The notes below the pieces were generated by a model, which did no database searches, was not told the DNA's origin, and was given only the letters and a program-made list of their open reading frames with translations. From an uncultured Oscillospiraceae bacterium (lineage in GTDB: Bacteria; Bacillota; Clostridia; Oscillospirales; Oscillospiraceae): a stretch of 64,000 bases of DNA. The position numbers were made by a program, and so were the translations under genes. The stretch spans positions 1 through 64,000 of the forward strand of contig CANQCS010000002.1 in the NCBI GenBank assembly GCA_947589745.1, written 5' to 3'. Positions 37,002-45,914 of this stretch are shown one piece after another; the stretch's first letter is position 1, and every line of letters starts with the position of its first letter.

Positions 37002-37036
37002 AAAGACGTAGTGTGGTTCCCCGGCTCGAACCCTGC

Positions 37037-37127
37037 GCCGTCACCGTGCGGCAGGCTTCAGGGCAGCAGGGCAGGGGAGAGCGAGAGTAAAGTTCTTTTT
37101 TGTCCTTTTTCTTTCAAGAAAAAGGAC
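37037..37127 (-). repeat. Repeat B, copy 4, inside the DeoR leader
   Basis: Minus orientation: GCCGCACGGTGACG end at 37037-37052 and hairpin GTCCTTTTTCTT/AAGAAAAAGGAC at 37102-37127. As plus-strand mRNA the hairpin stops 13 nt before the ribosome site of the DeoR gene, unlike other copies that follow genes. Confidence 0.75.
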
Positions 37128-37155
37128 AAGAAAAAGAACGAAGGAGGTGACAGGG

Positions 37156-37956
37156 ATGCTGGCTGCGGAGAGACGGGGCAGGATCGCGGAGCAGCTCCAG
37201 GCGGAGGCCCGCGTGGTGGTGTCCCAACTCAGCGCACAGTTCGACGTGTCGGAGGAGACCATCCGCCGGGACCTGGAGCGGCTGGAGAAGGAGGGGCTGG
37301 CCACCCGCACCTACGGCGGGGCCATCCTGGCCGGCAGCGACCGGGCCGCGCCGCCCTACGCCGTGCGGAAGAACACCAACCCGGAGGGCAAGATGGCCAT
37401 TGCACGGCAGCTGGCCGCCCTGATCCGGGACGGGGACACGGTGATGGTGGACGAGAGCTCCACCGCCGCCTACGCCGTCCGGGCCATGCGGCCCCTCCGG
37501 GACATCACCCTCATCACCAACTCCCTGGAGATCCTCCAGGAGATGGGCAGCCAGGAGAGCTGGCACATCATCTCCACCGGCGGCAGCCTCAGGCGGGACG
37601 TGATGGCCCTGGCGGGGCCCCACGCCCTGCGGACCATCGCCTCCTACCATGTGCGGTGGGCGGTGCTGTCCTGCCGGGGGCTGGACGGGCGCATGGGGCT
37701 GGCGGACTCCTCGGACGAGATCGTCCAGGTCAAGCGGGCCATGATGGACGCCGCCGACCAGACGGTGCTGCTGGCGGACTGCCGGAAGTTCGGGCGGACC
37801 GGCTTCGTGGCCCTGGGGCCCCTGGAGCTGGCGGACCGGCTCATCACCGACCGGGAGCCGCCGGAGGAGTGGAAGACAAGACTGCGGGAGCATGGGGTCA
37901 GCCTCACCTGGGGCGGCCCGGAGAACATAGAAACCATCGAATCAGCAACAATTTGA
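37156..37956 (+). CDS. DeoR-family transcriptional regulator
   Basis: 266 residues from ATG 37156, 7 nt after AAGGAGGTG; a GTG at 37147 lies within that site. N-terminal helix-turn-helix (about 5-58: LSAQFDVSEETIRRDLERLEKEGL, then TYGGAI) and a C-terminal sugar-phosphate-isomerase-like effector domain with DESSTAAYAV and ITNSLEIL. DeoR proteins usually respond to phosphorylated sugars. It leads the E2-E3-E1 dehydrogenase genes with a 27-nt gap and probably controls them. The effector is unknown. Confidence 0.93.
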   Translation: MLAAERRGRIAEQLQAEARVVVSQLSAQFDVSEETIRRDLERLEKEGLATRTYGGAILAGSDRAAPPYAVRKNTNPEGKMAIARQLAALIRDGDTVMVDESSTAAYAVRAMRPLRDITLITNSLEILQEMGSQESWHIISTGGSLRRDVMALAGPHALRTIASYHVRWAVLSCRGLDGRMGLADSSDEIVQVKRAMMDAADQTVLLADCRKFGRTGFVALGPLELADRLITDREPPEEWKTRLREHGVSLTWGGPENIETIESATI

Positions 37957-37983
37957 TCGATCTGATCTAAAGGAGGAACGAGC

Positions 37984-39264
37984 ATGGCAAAAGCAGTGCT
38001 GATGCCCAAGGCGGGCATCACGGTCGAGAGCTGCATCATCGGACAGTGGAACAAGAAGGTGGGCGACTGGGTCAATATGGGCGACATCCTCTTCAACTAT
38101 GAGACGGATAAGGCGTCCTTCGAGTGCGAGTCCACCGCCGAGGGTGAGCTGCTGGCCATTTTCTTCGAGAACGGGGACGAGGTCCCCTGCCTGGTGAACG
38201 TGTGCGCCATCGGCGAGCACGGGGAGGACGTATCCGCCCTCCGTCCCGACGGCGCCGCCCCCGCGGAGGCCGCCCCCGCGGAGGCCGCCCCTGCCGAGGC
38301 CGCGCCCGCCGCGGAGGCCGCTCCGGCCCCGGCTGCCGCGCCCGCTGCCGCCGCTGTGGCCGGCGCTCCCGTGAGCCCCCGGGCCAGGAAGCTGGCGGAG
38401 CGCAGCGGCGTGGACGCCTCCCTGGCCGCCGGTACGGGCCCCAACGGCCGGATCATCGAGCGGGACGTCCGCACCCTGATCGCCAATGGCGTGACCGTCC
38501 AGGCCACCGTGGCCGTCGAGGCCGCGCCTGCCCCCGCCGTCCAGGCCGCCGCGCCTGCCGCCCCCGCCGAGGCGGAGTACGAGGACGTGGCCTTCACCGG
38601 CATCCGCAAGGTGATCGCCCGGTCCATGACCACCTCTCTCCAGACCATGGCCCAGCTGACCCAGCACTTCTCCTTCGACGCCACCGCCATCCAGGCCTAC
38701 CGCAAGCTCCTGAAGGGCATCGAGGCCTACTCCGGCGTCACCCTGGGCGACATGCTGCTGTACGCCGTGTCCCGGACCATTTTGAATCACCCGGACCTGA
38801 ACGCCAACACCGTGGGGGAGACCACCGTCCGCCGCTTCAAGCACGTCCACCTGGGCGTGGCCGTGGACACCCCCCGCGGCCTCATGGTCCCCACCATCTT
38901 CAACGCCGACACCAAGAGCCTGCTGGAGATCTCCCAGGAGGTCAAGGACCTGGCGGCCCAGGCCCGCTCCGGGTCTATCAACCCCGACCTGCTCACCGGC
39001 GGCACCTTCACCGTCACCAACCTGGGCAGCACCGGCGTGGAGATGTTCACGCCCGTCATCAACCCGCCCCAGACCGGCATCCTGGGCGCCTGCGGCATCA
39101 CCCAGCGGGTGAAGGCCGGCAAGGACGGCGCCATCCAGGTCTACCCGGCCATGGGCCTGAGCCTCAGCTTCGACCACCGGGTGGTGGACGGCGCTCCCGC
39201 CGCCCGCTTCATGCAGGAGCTGTGCAAGAATCTGGAGCAGTTCACCGCGCTGCTCGCCAAGTAA
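37984..39264 (+). CDS. E2 acyltransferase of a 2-oxoacid or acetoin dehydrogenase complex
   Basis: 426 residues. One lipoyl domain (1-75) with the lipoylation lysine K43 in ETDKASF, an alanine-proline linker (about 90-125, built of PAEAA units), a peripheral-subunit-binding domain (about 128-160, SPRARKLAERSGVD) and the catalytic domain with FDHRVVDG near residues 395-402. It passes the acyl group from lipoate to CoA. AAAGGAGGA precedes the start. Operon order E2, E3, E1 is less common than E1, E2, E3. Confidence 0.94.
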   Translation: MAKAVLMPKAGITVESCIIGQWNKKVGDWVNMGDILFNYETDKASFECESTAEGELLAIFFENGDEVPCLVNVCAIGEHGEDVSALRPDGAAPAEAAPAEAAPAEAAPAAEAAPAPAAAPAAAAVAGAPVSPRARKLAERSGVDASLAAGTGPNGRIIERDVRTLIANGVTVQATVAVEAAPAPAVQAAAPAAPAEAEYEDVAFTGIRKVIARSMTTSLQTMAQLTQHFSFDATAIQAYRKLLKGIEAYSGVTLGDMLLYAVSRTILNHPDLNANTVGETTVRRFKHVHLGVAVDTPRGLMVPTIFNADTKSLLEISQEVKDLAAQARSGSINPDLLTGGTFTVTNLGSTGVEMFTPVINPPQTGILGACGITQRVKAGKDGAIQVYPAMGLSLSFDHRVVDGAPAARFMQELCKNLEQFTALLAK

Positions 39265-39279
39265 AGAGGAGAAACGGAT

Positions 39280-40644
39280 ATGGATACATTCGATCTACTG
39301 GTCATCGGCGGCGGCCCCGGCGGGTATCTGTGCGCCGAGCGGGCGGCCCAGGGCGGCATGAAGGTGTGCCTCTTTGAGGGACGCCACATGGGCGGCACCT
39401 GCCTCAACGAGGGCTGCATCCCCACCAAGACCCTTCTCAATTCCGCCAAGCTGTACCGCCACGCCAAGGACAGCGCCGCCTTCGGCGTCACCGCCGAGAA
39501 CGTCACCTTCGACCAGACCAAGGTCATCGAGCGCAAGGGCAAGGTGGTGAAGAGCCTGGTCACCGGCGTGGAGAAGACCATGAAGGCCCTGGGCATCACC
39601 GTCATCACCGAGAACGCCAGGATCGCCGGGCGGGGCGAGGGCGGCTTTCAGGTGACCGCCGGGGGAGAGACCTACACCGGCAAGCGCCTGGTGATCGCCT
39701 CCGGCGCGGAGAGCGTCATCCCCCCCATCCCCGGCGTGAAGGAGGGGCTGGAGAGCGGCTTCGCCGTCACCAGCCGGGAAATTCTGGACCGCAAGGAGCT
39801 GCCGAAAGAGCTGGTGGTGGTCGGCGGCGGCGTGGTGGGCCTGGAGCTGGCCTGCTACTACGCCACCGTGGGCGCCAAGGTCACCGTCATTGAGATGCTG
39901 CCCAAGATCGCCGGGAACACAGACCCGGAGATCTGCAAGATCATCACCGACACCTACAAGAAGTCCATGACCGTCAAGACCTCCTGCAAGGTCCTGGAGC
40001 TGACCAAGGATAGTGTCGTCTTCGAGGAGAAGGGCGAGCGCAAGGAAATCAAGTGCGACCTGGTGCTGCTGAGCGTGGGCAGGAAGCCCCACACCCAGGA
40101 CCTGGGCCTGGAGACCCTGGGCATCGAGATGGACCGGGCCGCCATCGTCACGGACCGGCACCTCTGCACCAACGTGGCCGGGGTCTACGCCATCGGCGAC
40201 TGCAACGGCAAGTCCCTCCTGGCCCACACCGCCTACCGGGAGGCCGAGGTGGCCGTCAACCATATGCTGGGCAAGCCGGACGAGATGCGCTACAACGTGA
40301 TCCCCTCTGTGCTGTACGTGGACCCCGAGGCCGCCAGCGTGGGCGAGAGCAAGGCCAGCGCCGAGGAGAAGGGCCTCCATGTGAAAGAGGTCCGCCTCTC
40401 CATGAACTTTGCCGGCCGGTATCTGGCCGAGGTGGACCGGGGCCGGGGCTTCCTCAAGCTCGTCGTGGACGAGGACACCCACCGGGTGCTGGGCTGCCAC
40501 ATGATCGGCAGCTACGTCTCCGAGTTCATCCTGTCCGCCGCCATGATGGTGGACACCGAGCTGCCCATTGAGCGCCTGCAAAAGCTGGTCTTCCCCCACC
40601 CCACCGTCTGTGAGGTCATCCGCGAGGCATTGTTTCAAATCTGA
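39280..40644 (+). CDS. lpdA: Dihydrolipoyl dehydrogenase (E3)
   Basis: 454 residues. FAD motif GGGPGGYLCAE (10-20), redox pair C41 and C46 in GGTCLNEGCIPTK, NAD-binding VVGGGVVGLELA near 185, and the C-terminal HPT motif with H440 and E445 that serves as base in the partner subunit. It re-oxidises dihydrolipoate on the E2 with NAD+. No lipoyl domain is fused to it. 15 nt after the E2 gene. Confidence 0.95.
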   Translation: MDTFDLLVIGGGPGGYLCAERAAQGGMKVCLFEGRHMGGTCLNEGCIPTKTLLNSAKLYRHAKDSAAFGVTAENVTFDQTKVIERKGKVVKSLVTGVEKTMKALGITVITENARIAGRGEGGFQVTAGGETYTGKRLVIASGAESVIPPIPGVKEGLESGFAVTSREILDRKELPKELVVVGGGVVGLELACYYATVGAKVTVIEMLPKIAGNTDPEICKIITDTYKKSMTVKTSCKVLELTKDSVVFEEKGERKEIKCDLVLLSVGRKPHTQDLGLETLGIEMDRAAIVTDRHLCTNVAGVYAIGDCNGKSLLAHTAYREAEVAVNHMLGKPDEMRYNVIPSVLYVDPEAASVGESKASAEEKGLHVKEVRLSMNFAGRYLAEVDRGRGFLKLVVDEDTHRVLGCHMIGSYVSEFILSAAMMVDTELPIERLQKLVFPHPTVCEVIREALFQI

Positions 40645-40663
40645 GAAGGAGGTCATCTGACTT

Positions 40664-43132
40664 ATGCCCAAGAGCTTATTCGTGGACCCCGCCGAGCTGC
40701 GCGCGCCGGCCACTATCCACTTTGACGATATCCCCGTCAACGCCTACCACAAGTCCGTCGCCGACGAGCGCGCCAAGTACGGCGACGAGAACCTGATCCG
40801 CATCTGGCGGGATATCACTATCCTCCGCGAGTTCGAGTCCATGCTGAACCAGATCAAGACCCAGGGCATGTACAATGGCATCGAGACCACCTACCCCGGT
40901 CCCGCCCACCTGTCCCTGGGCCAGGAGGCCGCCGCCGTGGGCCAGGCCTACCTGCTGGACCACAACGACATCTCCTTCGGCTCCCACCGCAGCCACAGCG
41001 AGATCCTGGCCAAGAGCTTGAGCTGCATCCAGAAGCTCAGCGACCAGGAGCTGCTGGACGTGATGGAGAACTTCCTGGGCGGCAAGACCCTCCGGGCCGT
41101 GGAGAAGCTGGGCCCCGCCAAGGACGTGAAGGAGCTGGCCATCCGCTTCATCGTCTACGGCGCCCTCTCCGAGATCTTTGCCCGTGAGAACGGGTTCCAC
41201 CACGGCATGGGCGGCTCCATGCACGCCTTCTTCCTGCCCTTCGGCGTGTACCCCAACAACGCCATCGTGGGCGGCAGCGCGGGCATCGCCACCGGCGCGG
41301 CCCTCTACAAGAAGATCAACGCCAAGGGCGGCATCGTGGTCTGCAACATCGGCGACGGCGCGCTGGGCCGCGGCCCCGTGTGGGAGGCCATGAACTTCGC
41401 GGCCATGGACCAGTTCCACACCCTCTGGGAGCAGGGCCGGGACAAGGGCATGCCCATCCTCTTCAACATCTTCAACAACTCCTACGGCATGGGCGGCCAG
41501 ACCCGGGGCGAAACCATGGCCTACGACATGCTGGCCCGTATGGGCTCCGGCGTGTCCCCCACCCAGATGTACGCCGAACGGGTGGACGGCTACAACCCCC
41601 TGGCCGTGGTGGACGCCATGGAGCGTAAGCTCGCCCTCCTGCACGAGGGCAAGGGCCCCATCCTCCTGGACACCATCACCTACCGCCTCTCCGGCCACTC
41701 CACCTCCGACCAGAACGCCTACCGCACCAAGGAGGAGATCGAGGCCTGGCGGGCCATTGACCCCATCGTCACCTACCGCAAGGCCCTGGTGGACGCCGGT
41801 GTGGCCCCCGACAGCAGGTTCGAGGAGATCATGGCCGAGACCGTGGAGCGCATGACCATGATCTGCCGCCACGCCGCCGACCCCTCCGTGTCCCCCTACG
41901 CCGACTTCGCCGCCGACCCCGCCTTCGTGGAGCGGCTGATGTTCTCCAATGAGAAGGTGGAGAGGTTCGACGACCGTACCCCCGACGTCCTCCTGCCCAA
42001 GGAGGAGTGCCCCATGTACCAGAAGCTGAAGAGCAAGGAGCGGGTCCCCGTCAAGGACGGCAAGCCGGTCAGCAAGATGAAGCTCTTCAACCTCCGGGAC
42101 GCCATCAGCGAGGTCATCCTGGACCGCTACTACGAGGACCCCACCCTCATCTCCTACGGCGAGGATGTCCGTGACTGGGGCGGCGCGTTCGCCGTCTACC
42201 GGGGCATGGCCGACGCCATCCCCCACAGCCGCCTCTTCAACGCCCCCATCTCCGAGTCCGCCATCGTGGGCACCGCCGTGGGCTACGGCATGTGCGGCGG
42301 CCGGGCCATCGTGGAGCTGATGTACGCCGACTTCATCGGCTGCGCCGGCGACGAGATCTTCAACCAGCTCTCCAAGTGGCAGGCCATGTCCGCCGGCATC
42401 CTGAAGATGCCCGTGGTCCTCCGGGTCTCCGTGGGCTCCAAGTACGGGGCCCAGCACAGCCAGGACTGGACTGCCCTCTGCGCCCACATCCCCGGCCTGA
42501 AGGTGTGCTTCCCCGCCACCCCCTGGGAGGCCAAGGGCCTGATGGAGTCCGCCCTGAAGGGCACGGACCCCGTGGTGTTCTTCGAGAGCCAGCGCATCTA
42601 CGACGTGGGTGAGCAGTTCCACGAGGGCGGCGTGCCCGCCGAGCGGTATGAGATCCCCATTGGCGACGTGGACGTGGTCCGCACCGGCAAGGACATCACC
42701 GTCATCACCGTGGGCGCGACCCTGTACCGGGCCATGGACGCGGTGAAGGAGCTCAGCGAGAAGTACGGCATGGAGGCCGAGGTCATCAACCTCCACTCCC
42801 TGGTGCCCCTGGACTACACGAAGATCGTGGAGTCCGTCCGCAAGACCGGCAAGGTGCTGCTGACCAGCGACGCCTGCGTCCGCAACTCCTTCCTCAACGA
42901 CGTGGCCCAGAACATCACCACCCTCTGCTTCGACGACCTGGACGCGCCTCCGGTCGTGGTGGGGGCCAAGAACTGGATCACCCCGCCCTTCGAGTTCGAC
43001 CACTACTTCTTCCCCCAGGCGTCCTGGATGCTGGACGCCATCCACCAGCAGATCGTGCCCCTGCCCGGCTACGTCCCCGGCCAGAGCCGCACCGAAACCG
43101 AGCAGCTCCGCAAATCCAAGCTCGGCGTCTAA
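40664..43132 (+). CDS. Fused E1 alpha-beta thiamine diphosphate-dependent dehydrogenase
   Basis: 822 residues joining both E1 chains. The alpha half (about 1-430) has the thiamine diphosphate motif GDGALGRGPVWEAMNFAAM .. NNSYG starting near residue 230. The beta half (about 465-822) begins MKLFNLRDAISEVILDRYYEDPTLISYGEDV and contains the ELMYADF and FPATPWEAKGLMESAL segments. The order of halves matches separate alpha and beta genes. It decarboxylates a 2-oxoacid, or splits acetoin, and loads lipoate on E2. Substrate cannot be told; pyruvate and acetoin are the main options. Confidence 0.92.
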   Translation: MPKSLFVDPAELRAPATIHFDDIPVNAYHKSVADERAKYGDENLIRIWRDITILREFESMLNQIKTQGMYNGIETTYPGPAHLSLGQEAAAVGQAYLLDHNDISFGSHRSHSEILAKSLSCIQKLSDQELLDVMENFLGGKTLRAVEKLGPAKDVKELAIRFIVYGALSEIFARENGFHHGMGGSMHAFFLPFGVYPNNAIVGGSAGIATGAALYKKINAKGGIVVCNIGDGALGRGPVWEAMNFAAMDQFHTLWEQGRDKGMPILFNIFNNSYGMGGQTRGETMAYDMLARMGSGVSPTQMYAERVDGYNPLAVVDAMERKLALLHEGKGPILLDTITYRLSGHSTSDQNAYRTKEEIEAWRAIDPIVTYRKALVDAGVAPDSRFEEIMAETVERMTMICRHAADPSVSPYADFAADPAFVERLMFSNEKVERFDDRTPDVLLPKEECPMYQKLKSKERVPVKDGKPVSKMKLFNLRDAISEVILDRYYEDPTLISYGEDVRDWGGAFAVYRGMADAIPHSRLFNAPISESAIVGTAVGYGMCGGRAIVELMYADFIGCAGDEIFNQLSKWQAMSAGILKMPVVLRVSVGSKYGAQHSQDWTALCAHIPGLKVCFPATPWEAKGLMESALKGTDPVVFFESQRIYDVGEQFHEGGVPAERYEIPIGDVDVVRTGKDITVITVGATLYRAMDAVKELSEKYGMEAEVINLHSLVPLDYTKIVESVRKTGKVLLTSDACVRNSFLNDVAQNITTLCFDDLDAPPVVVGAKNWITPPFEFDHYFFPQASWMLDAIHQQIVPLPGYVPGQSRTETEQLRKSKLGV

Positions 43133-43225
43133 CCTACTTTTTCTTGAAAGAAAAAGTAGGCAAAAAGAACTTTAATATCGCTACCGGGTCGCTGCGATAC
43201 CCAGTCTGCCGCACGGTAACGATAC
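43133..43225 (+). repeat. Repeat B, copy 5
   Basis: Hairpin CCTACTTTTTCTT/AAGAAAAAGTAGG (43133-43160) directly after the E1 stop, then CAAAAAGAACTTTAATATCG (43161-43180) and GCCGCACGGTAACGATAC (43208-43225). TATCGCTACC and GGTAACGATA form the second stem with one mismatch. Confidence 0.78.
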
Positions 43226-43267
43226 AAGCATCTAACCGAAAATCATAAACCTCTTTGAATAGAAAAG

Positions 43268-43313
43268 CCGTTGCCGGAAGTCCTTTCTACGGGACTCCCG
43301 GCAACGGTTTTTT
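43268..43313. terminator. Terminator between converging E1 and pcp genes
   Basis: CCGTTGCCGG / CCGGCAACGG with further pairing inside (AAGTCC / GGGACT), six T on the plus strand and TTTTCT on the minus strand. Confidence 0.9.
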
Positions 43314-43337
43314 GCTTGTTAACTCTATTCGTCCGCA

Positions 43338-43982
43338 TCAATTCAGCGCGCCCTCCGCAGCGGCGATATCTCGCTCGTAGGCGGCGATCGCGCCGATAGC
43401 GGCCTCGATCCCGGCGGCCATGTCCTCCACGGGCAGGGAGGGGGCCCCGGCGGGCAGGCGGGAAGCCTGGGCGGGGGAGAGGGGCACATGGAGAAATCCG
43501 CCCCGCACGCCTGGGTACCGCTCATGCAGCAGGTGCAGCACCCCGTACATCAGGTGGTTGCACACGAAGGTGCCCGCCGAGTTGGACACGCTGGCCGGCA
43601 GGCCCGCGTCCCGGATAGCCCGCACCATGGCCTTCACGGGCAACGTGGAGAAATAGGCCGCCGGGCCGCCGGGGACGATGGGGCGGTCCATGGGCTGGTT
43701 GCCCTCGTTGTCCGGGATGCTGGCGTCGTCCACGTTGATGGCAACCCGCTCCGGCGTCAGCCCGGCCCGCCCGCCGGCCTGTCCCACGCACAGCACCGCG
43801 TCGGGCCGCTCCGCCTCGATGGCGGCGGCCACCGCCGCCACGGACCTCCCGAACACCGTGGGCACGGTGAGTTTCACCACCCGGACCTCTCCCACGGTAT
43901 CGGACACCAGCCGGACGGCCTCCTGGGCGGCGTTGGCGCTCTCGCCGCCAAAGGGGTCAAAGGCGGTCAGCAGCAGCTTCAT
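43338..43982 (-). CDS. pcp: Pyroglutamyl-peptidase I
   Basis: 214 residues, the usual length. The catalytic triad is E78, C141 (SAGTFVCNHLMYGVLH) and H165 (GGFLHVPLSP), each three positions before the residues of the Bacillus enzyme. It removes N-terminal pyroglutamate from peptides in the cytoplasm. AAGGAGG lies 9 nt before ATG 43982. Single gene, convergent with the dehydrogenase operon. Confidence 0.96.
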   Translation of the reverse strand: MKLLLTAFDPFGGESANAAQEAVRLVSDTVGEVRVVKLTVPTVFGRSVAAVAAAIEAERPDAVLCVGQAGGRAGLTPERVAINVDDASIPDNEGNQPMDRPIVPGGPAAYFSTLPVKAMVRAIRDAGLPASVSNSAGTFVCNHLMYGVLHLLHERYPGVRGGFLHVPLSPAQASRLPAGAPSLPVEDMAAGIEAAIGAIAAYERDIAAAEGALN

Positions 43983-44102
43983 GGCAGTTCAGCCTCCTTG
44001 CAAGGTCATGTCCCGCCGCGCAAAAACCGGCGGGCCTGGTCCATTGTACCAGATACCCGCCCCGCTGTCCAGCGCCGCGCCCGCTCCGGAAAAATTTTTC
44101 AT

Positions 44103-44147
44103 GAAACTACTGGAGCAGTGTTGACAAAGTGAAACTACTGTGGTAGT
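44103..44147 (+). promoter_or_regulatory. Candidate operators for the BlaI-type repressor
   Basis: GAAACTACTG occurs twice as a direct repeat (44103-44112 and 44131-44140). The second forms the dyad ACTAC-TGTG-GTAGT (44134-44147), close to the TACTAC..GTAGTA type known for BlaI/MecI. It lies between the -35 and -10 boxes. A perfect GTTTGGGCCCAAAC palindrome follows near 44152-44165. Confidence 0.7.
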
Positions 44148-44149
44148 AT
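44121..44149 (+). promoter_or_regulatory. Promoter of the BlaI-M56 pair
   Basis: TTGACA (44121-44126), 17-bp spacer, TAGTAT (44144-44149). Confidence 0.82.
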
Positions 44150-44195
44150 GAGTTTGGGCCCAAACGACTGACGTCTTATGAAAGGGGAGCGTGAT

Positions 44196-44555
44196 ATGGA
44201 CATCAAGCTGGTAGACTCGGAGATCAAGGTGATGAACGTCCTCTGGCGGGAGGGTGACACCACGGCGAAGCGCATCTCGGACATTCTGAAGGCCGAGGTG
44301 GGGTGGAACATGAACACCACCTACACCCTCATCAAGCGCTGCATCGGCAAGGGCGCCATCGAGCGCACAGAGCCCAACTTTCTGTGCCATGCCCGCATCC
44401 CCAAGGAGGAGGTGCAGGAGGCCGAGACCAACGAGCTCATCAACAAAATTTACGACGGTTCCGCCGACAAGCTGTTCGCCGCCCTGCTGGGCAAGAAGAA
44501 GCTCACCGCCGAACAGATCCAACGGCTCAAGCAGATCGTGGAGGAGTGGGAGTGA
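44196..44555 (+). CDS. BlaI/MecI/CopY-family repressor
   Basis: 119 residues from ATG 44196. Winged helix (about 5-75) with LVDSEIKVMNVLWREGDTTAKRIS and WNMNTTYTLIKRCIGKGAIER, then a C-terminal dimerisation helix region. In the family, cleavage by the partner M56 peptidase frees the promoter. The operator-like sites on its own promoter support self-control. The partner gene starts 4 nt later. Confidence 0.92.
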   Translation: MDIKLVDSEIKVMNVLWREGDTTAKRISDILKAEVGWNMNTTYTLIKRCIGKGAIERTEPNFLCHARIPKEEVQEAETNELINKIYDGSADKLFAALLGKKKLTAEQIQRLKQIVEEWE

Positions 44556-44559
44556 GATC

Positions 44560-45828
44560 ATGCCGGTGCGCTTATTGCAAATGAGCCTCTCCGGCGGGGC
44601 GCTGATCCTGGCGGTGACGATCGTCCGGGCGGCGGCCCTGGACAGGCTGCCCAAGGACACCTTCCGGGCCCTGTGGGGCATTGCCCTGGCCCGCCTGCTG
44701 CTGCCGGTGTCCATCCCGCTGCCCGCTGGGCTCCGCGCTCCGGTCCCGGCGCTGGAGCGGCTGGAGTCCGGGGCACTGGCGGGGCGTTCCGGGACAGCGT
44801 CTCCCGGGGTGGCTGCTGTGTCCTGGGCCGCCCCAGTGTGGGCGCTGGGGGCCGCCGCGCTGGCGGTGTACTTCCTCGTCTCCTGGTACCGCTGCCGGAG
44901 GGAGTTCCGGACCTCCCTGCCGGTGCGGAACGAAGTGGCGGAGCGGTGGCTCCGGGAGCATCCCCTCCGGCGGCGGGTGGAGATCCGCCAGCTGACCGGA
45001 CTCTCCACGCCGCTGACCTACGGGGTCCTCCGCCCTGTGATCCTCCTGCCCAGGGATACCGATTGGGACGACGAGAAGCAGGTCCGCTATGTGCTCTGCC
45101 ACGAGTGGGTCCACATCCGACGCTTTGACGCGGCGGCCAAGGCCCTCGCGGCGGCGGCCCTGTGCGTCCACTGGTTCAACCCCATGGTGTGGGTGCTGTA
45201 CGTCCTGCTGGACCGGGATCTGGAGCTGGCCTGCGACGGGCGGGTGATCCGGGACCTGGGCGGGGAGGACCGGAGGGACTACGCCATGGCCCTGATCCGC
45301 ATGGCGGAGCGGCGGAGCGGCTTCGCCCCTTTCAGCAGCTGCTTCAGCAAAAACGCGACAGAAGAAAGGATAACATCGATCATGAGATACAAAAAGACAT
45401 CTATCGTTTCCCTGGTCCTGGCCCTGGTGCTGGTTCTAGGTGCCACCACGGCCTTTGCCGCCGCCGGGGACACCGGCGAGAGTGATACGCAGTTCTGGAC
45501 CAAAGACGGCCAGGCGGTGGAGGGCGGGGAGGTGATCGTCCCCGAAAAGAAGACAGACGGGGAGGACGGCACATTTGTGCCAGACCCGTCATCGGATGGA
45601 CTCACCGTTGATCACAGCGGCGCTCAGGACATGCTGGAGGCGGGACTCTCCGGCAGCGGCTTCGACCTTGAGGAGGCCGTGGAGGCCATCGAGAGCGGGG
45701 CGGTGCCGCCCCTGTCCCCGGACAACCTGCCCGAGGGCTACAGCGTCAACGACCAATTCACCTTCACCACGGAGGACGGCGCGTCCTATGTGGTGGACAT
45801 GACGTATTTCCCTCTGGCGGAGGACTGA
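44560..45828 (+). CDS. M56-family (BlaR1/MecR1-like) membrane metallopeptidase
   Basis: 422 residues from ATG 44560; the longer in-frame extension overlaps the repressor gene out of frame and is not real. N-terminal helices, then the zinc motif HEWVH at 181-185 (VLCHEWVHIRRFD) with E/D ligands in DLELACDGRV, further helices, a last membrane helix at about 283-305 and an outer domain of only 115 residues. That domain is not a penicillin-binding sensor: it has no SxxK or KTG motif and is acidic (QFWTKDGQAVEGGEVIVPEK). It likely senses an envelope signal and triggers cleavage of the BlaI-type repressor. Confidence 0.88.
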   Translation: MPVRLLQMSLSGGALILAVTIVRAAALDRLPKDTFRALWGIALARLLLPVSIPLPAGLRAPVPALERLESGALAGRSGTASPGVAAVSWAAPVWALGAAALAVYFLVSWYRCRREFRTSLPVRNEVAERWLREHPLRRRVEIRQLTGLSTPLTYGVLRPVILLPRDTDWDDEKQVRYVLCHEWVHIRRFDAAAKALAAAALCVHWFNPMVWVLYVLLDRDLELACDGRVIRDLGGEDRRDYAMALIRMAERRSGFAPFSSCFSKNATEERITSIMRYKKTSIVSLVLALVLVLGATTAFAAAGDTGESDTQFWTKDGQAVEGGEVIVPEKKTDGEDGTFVPDPSSDGLTVDHSGAQDMLEAGLSGSGFDLEEAVEAIESGAVPPLSPDNLPEGYSVNDQFTFTTEDGASYVVDMTYFPLAED

Positions 45829-45852
45829 ACCAAACAGCGGCAAACACACAAC

Positions 45853-45889
45853 AGCCGGCAGTATGCGGATAGACCGCGTACTGCCGGCT
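45853..45889 (+). terminator. Hairpin after the M56 gene
   Basis: AGCCGGCAGTA / TACTGCCGGCT with inner TGCGG/CCGCG pairing, followed by CATTCTTTTGC. Confidence 0.75.
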
Positions 45890-45914
45890 CATTCTTTTGC
45901 CCGTGAGGGCGGCC

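Noticed and set aside
37014..37032. tRNA T-arm-like GGTTCGAGCC on the minus strand (possible attachment site)
   Set aside because: No acceptor, D or anticodon arms can be placed around it and the T stem does not pair.
38265..38360. Short tandem repeats in the E2 gene
   Set aside because: These encode the alanine-proline linker normal for E2 proteins, not a separate repeat element.
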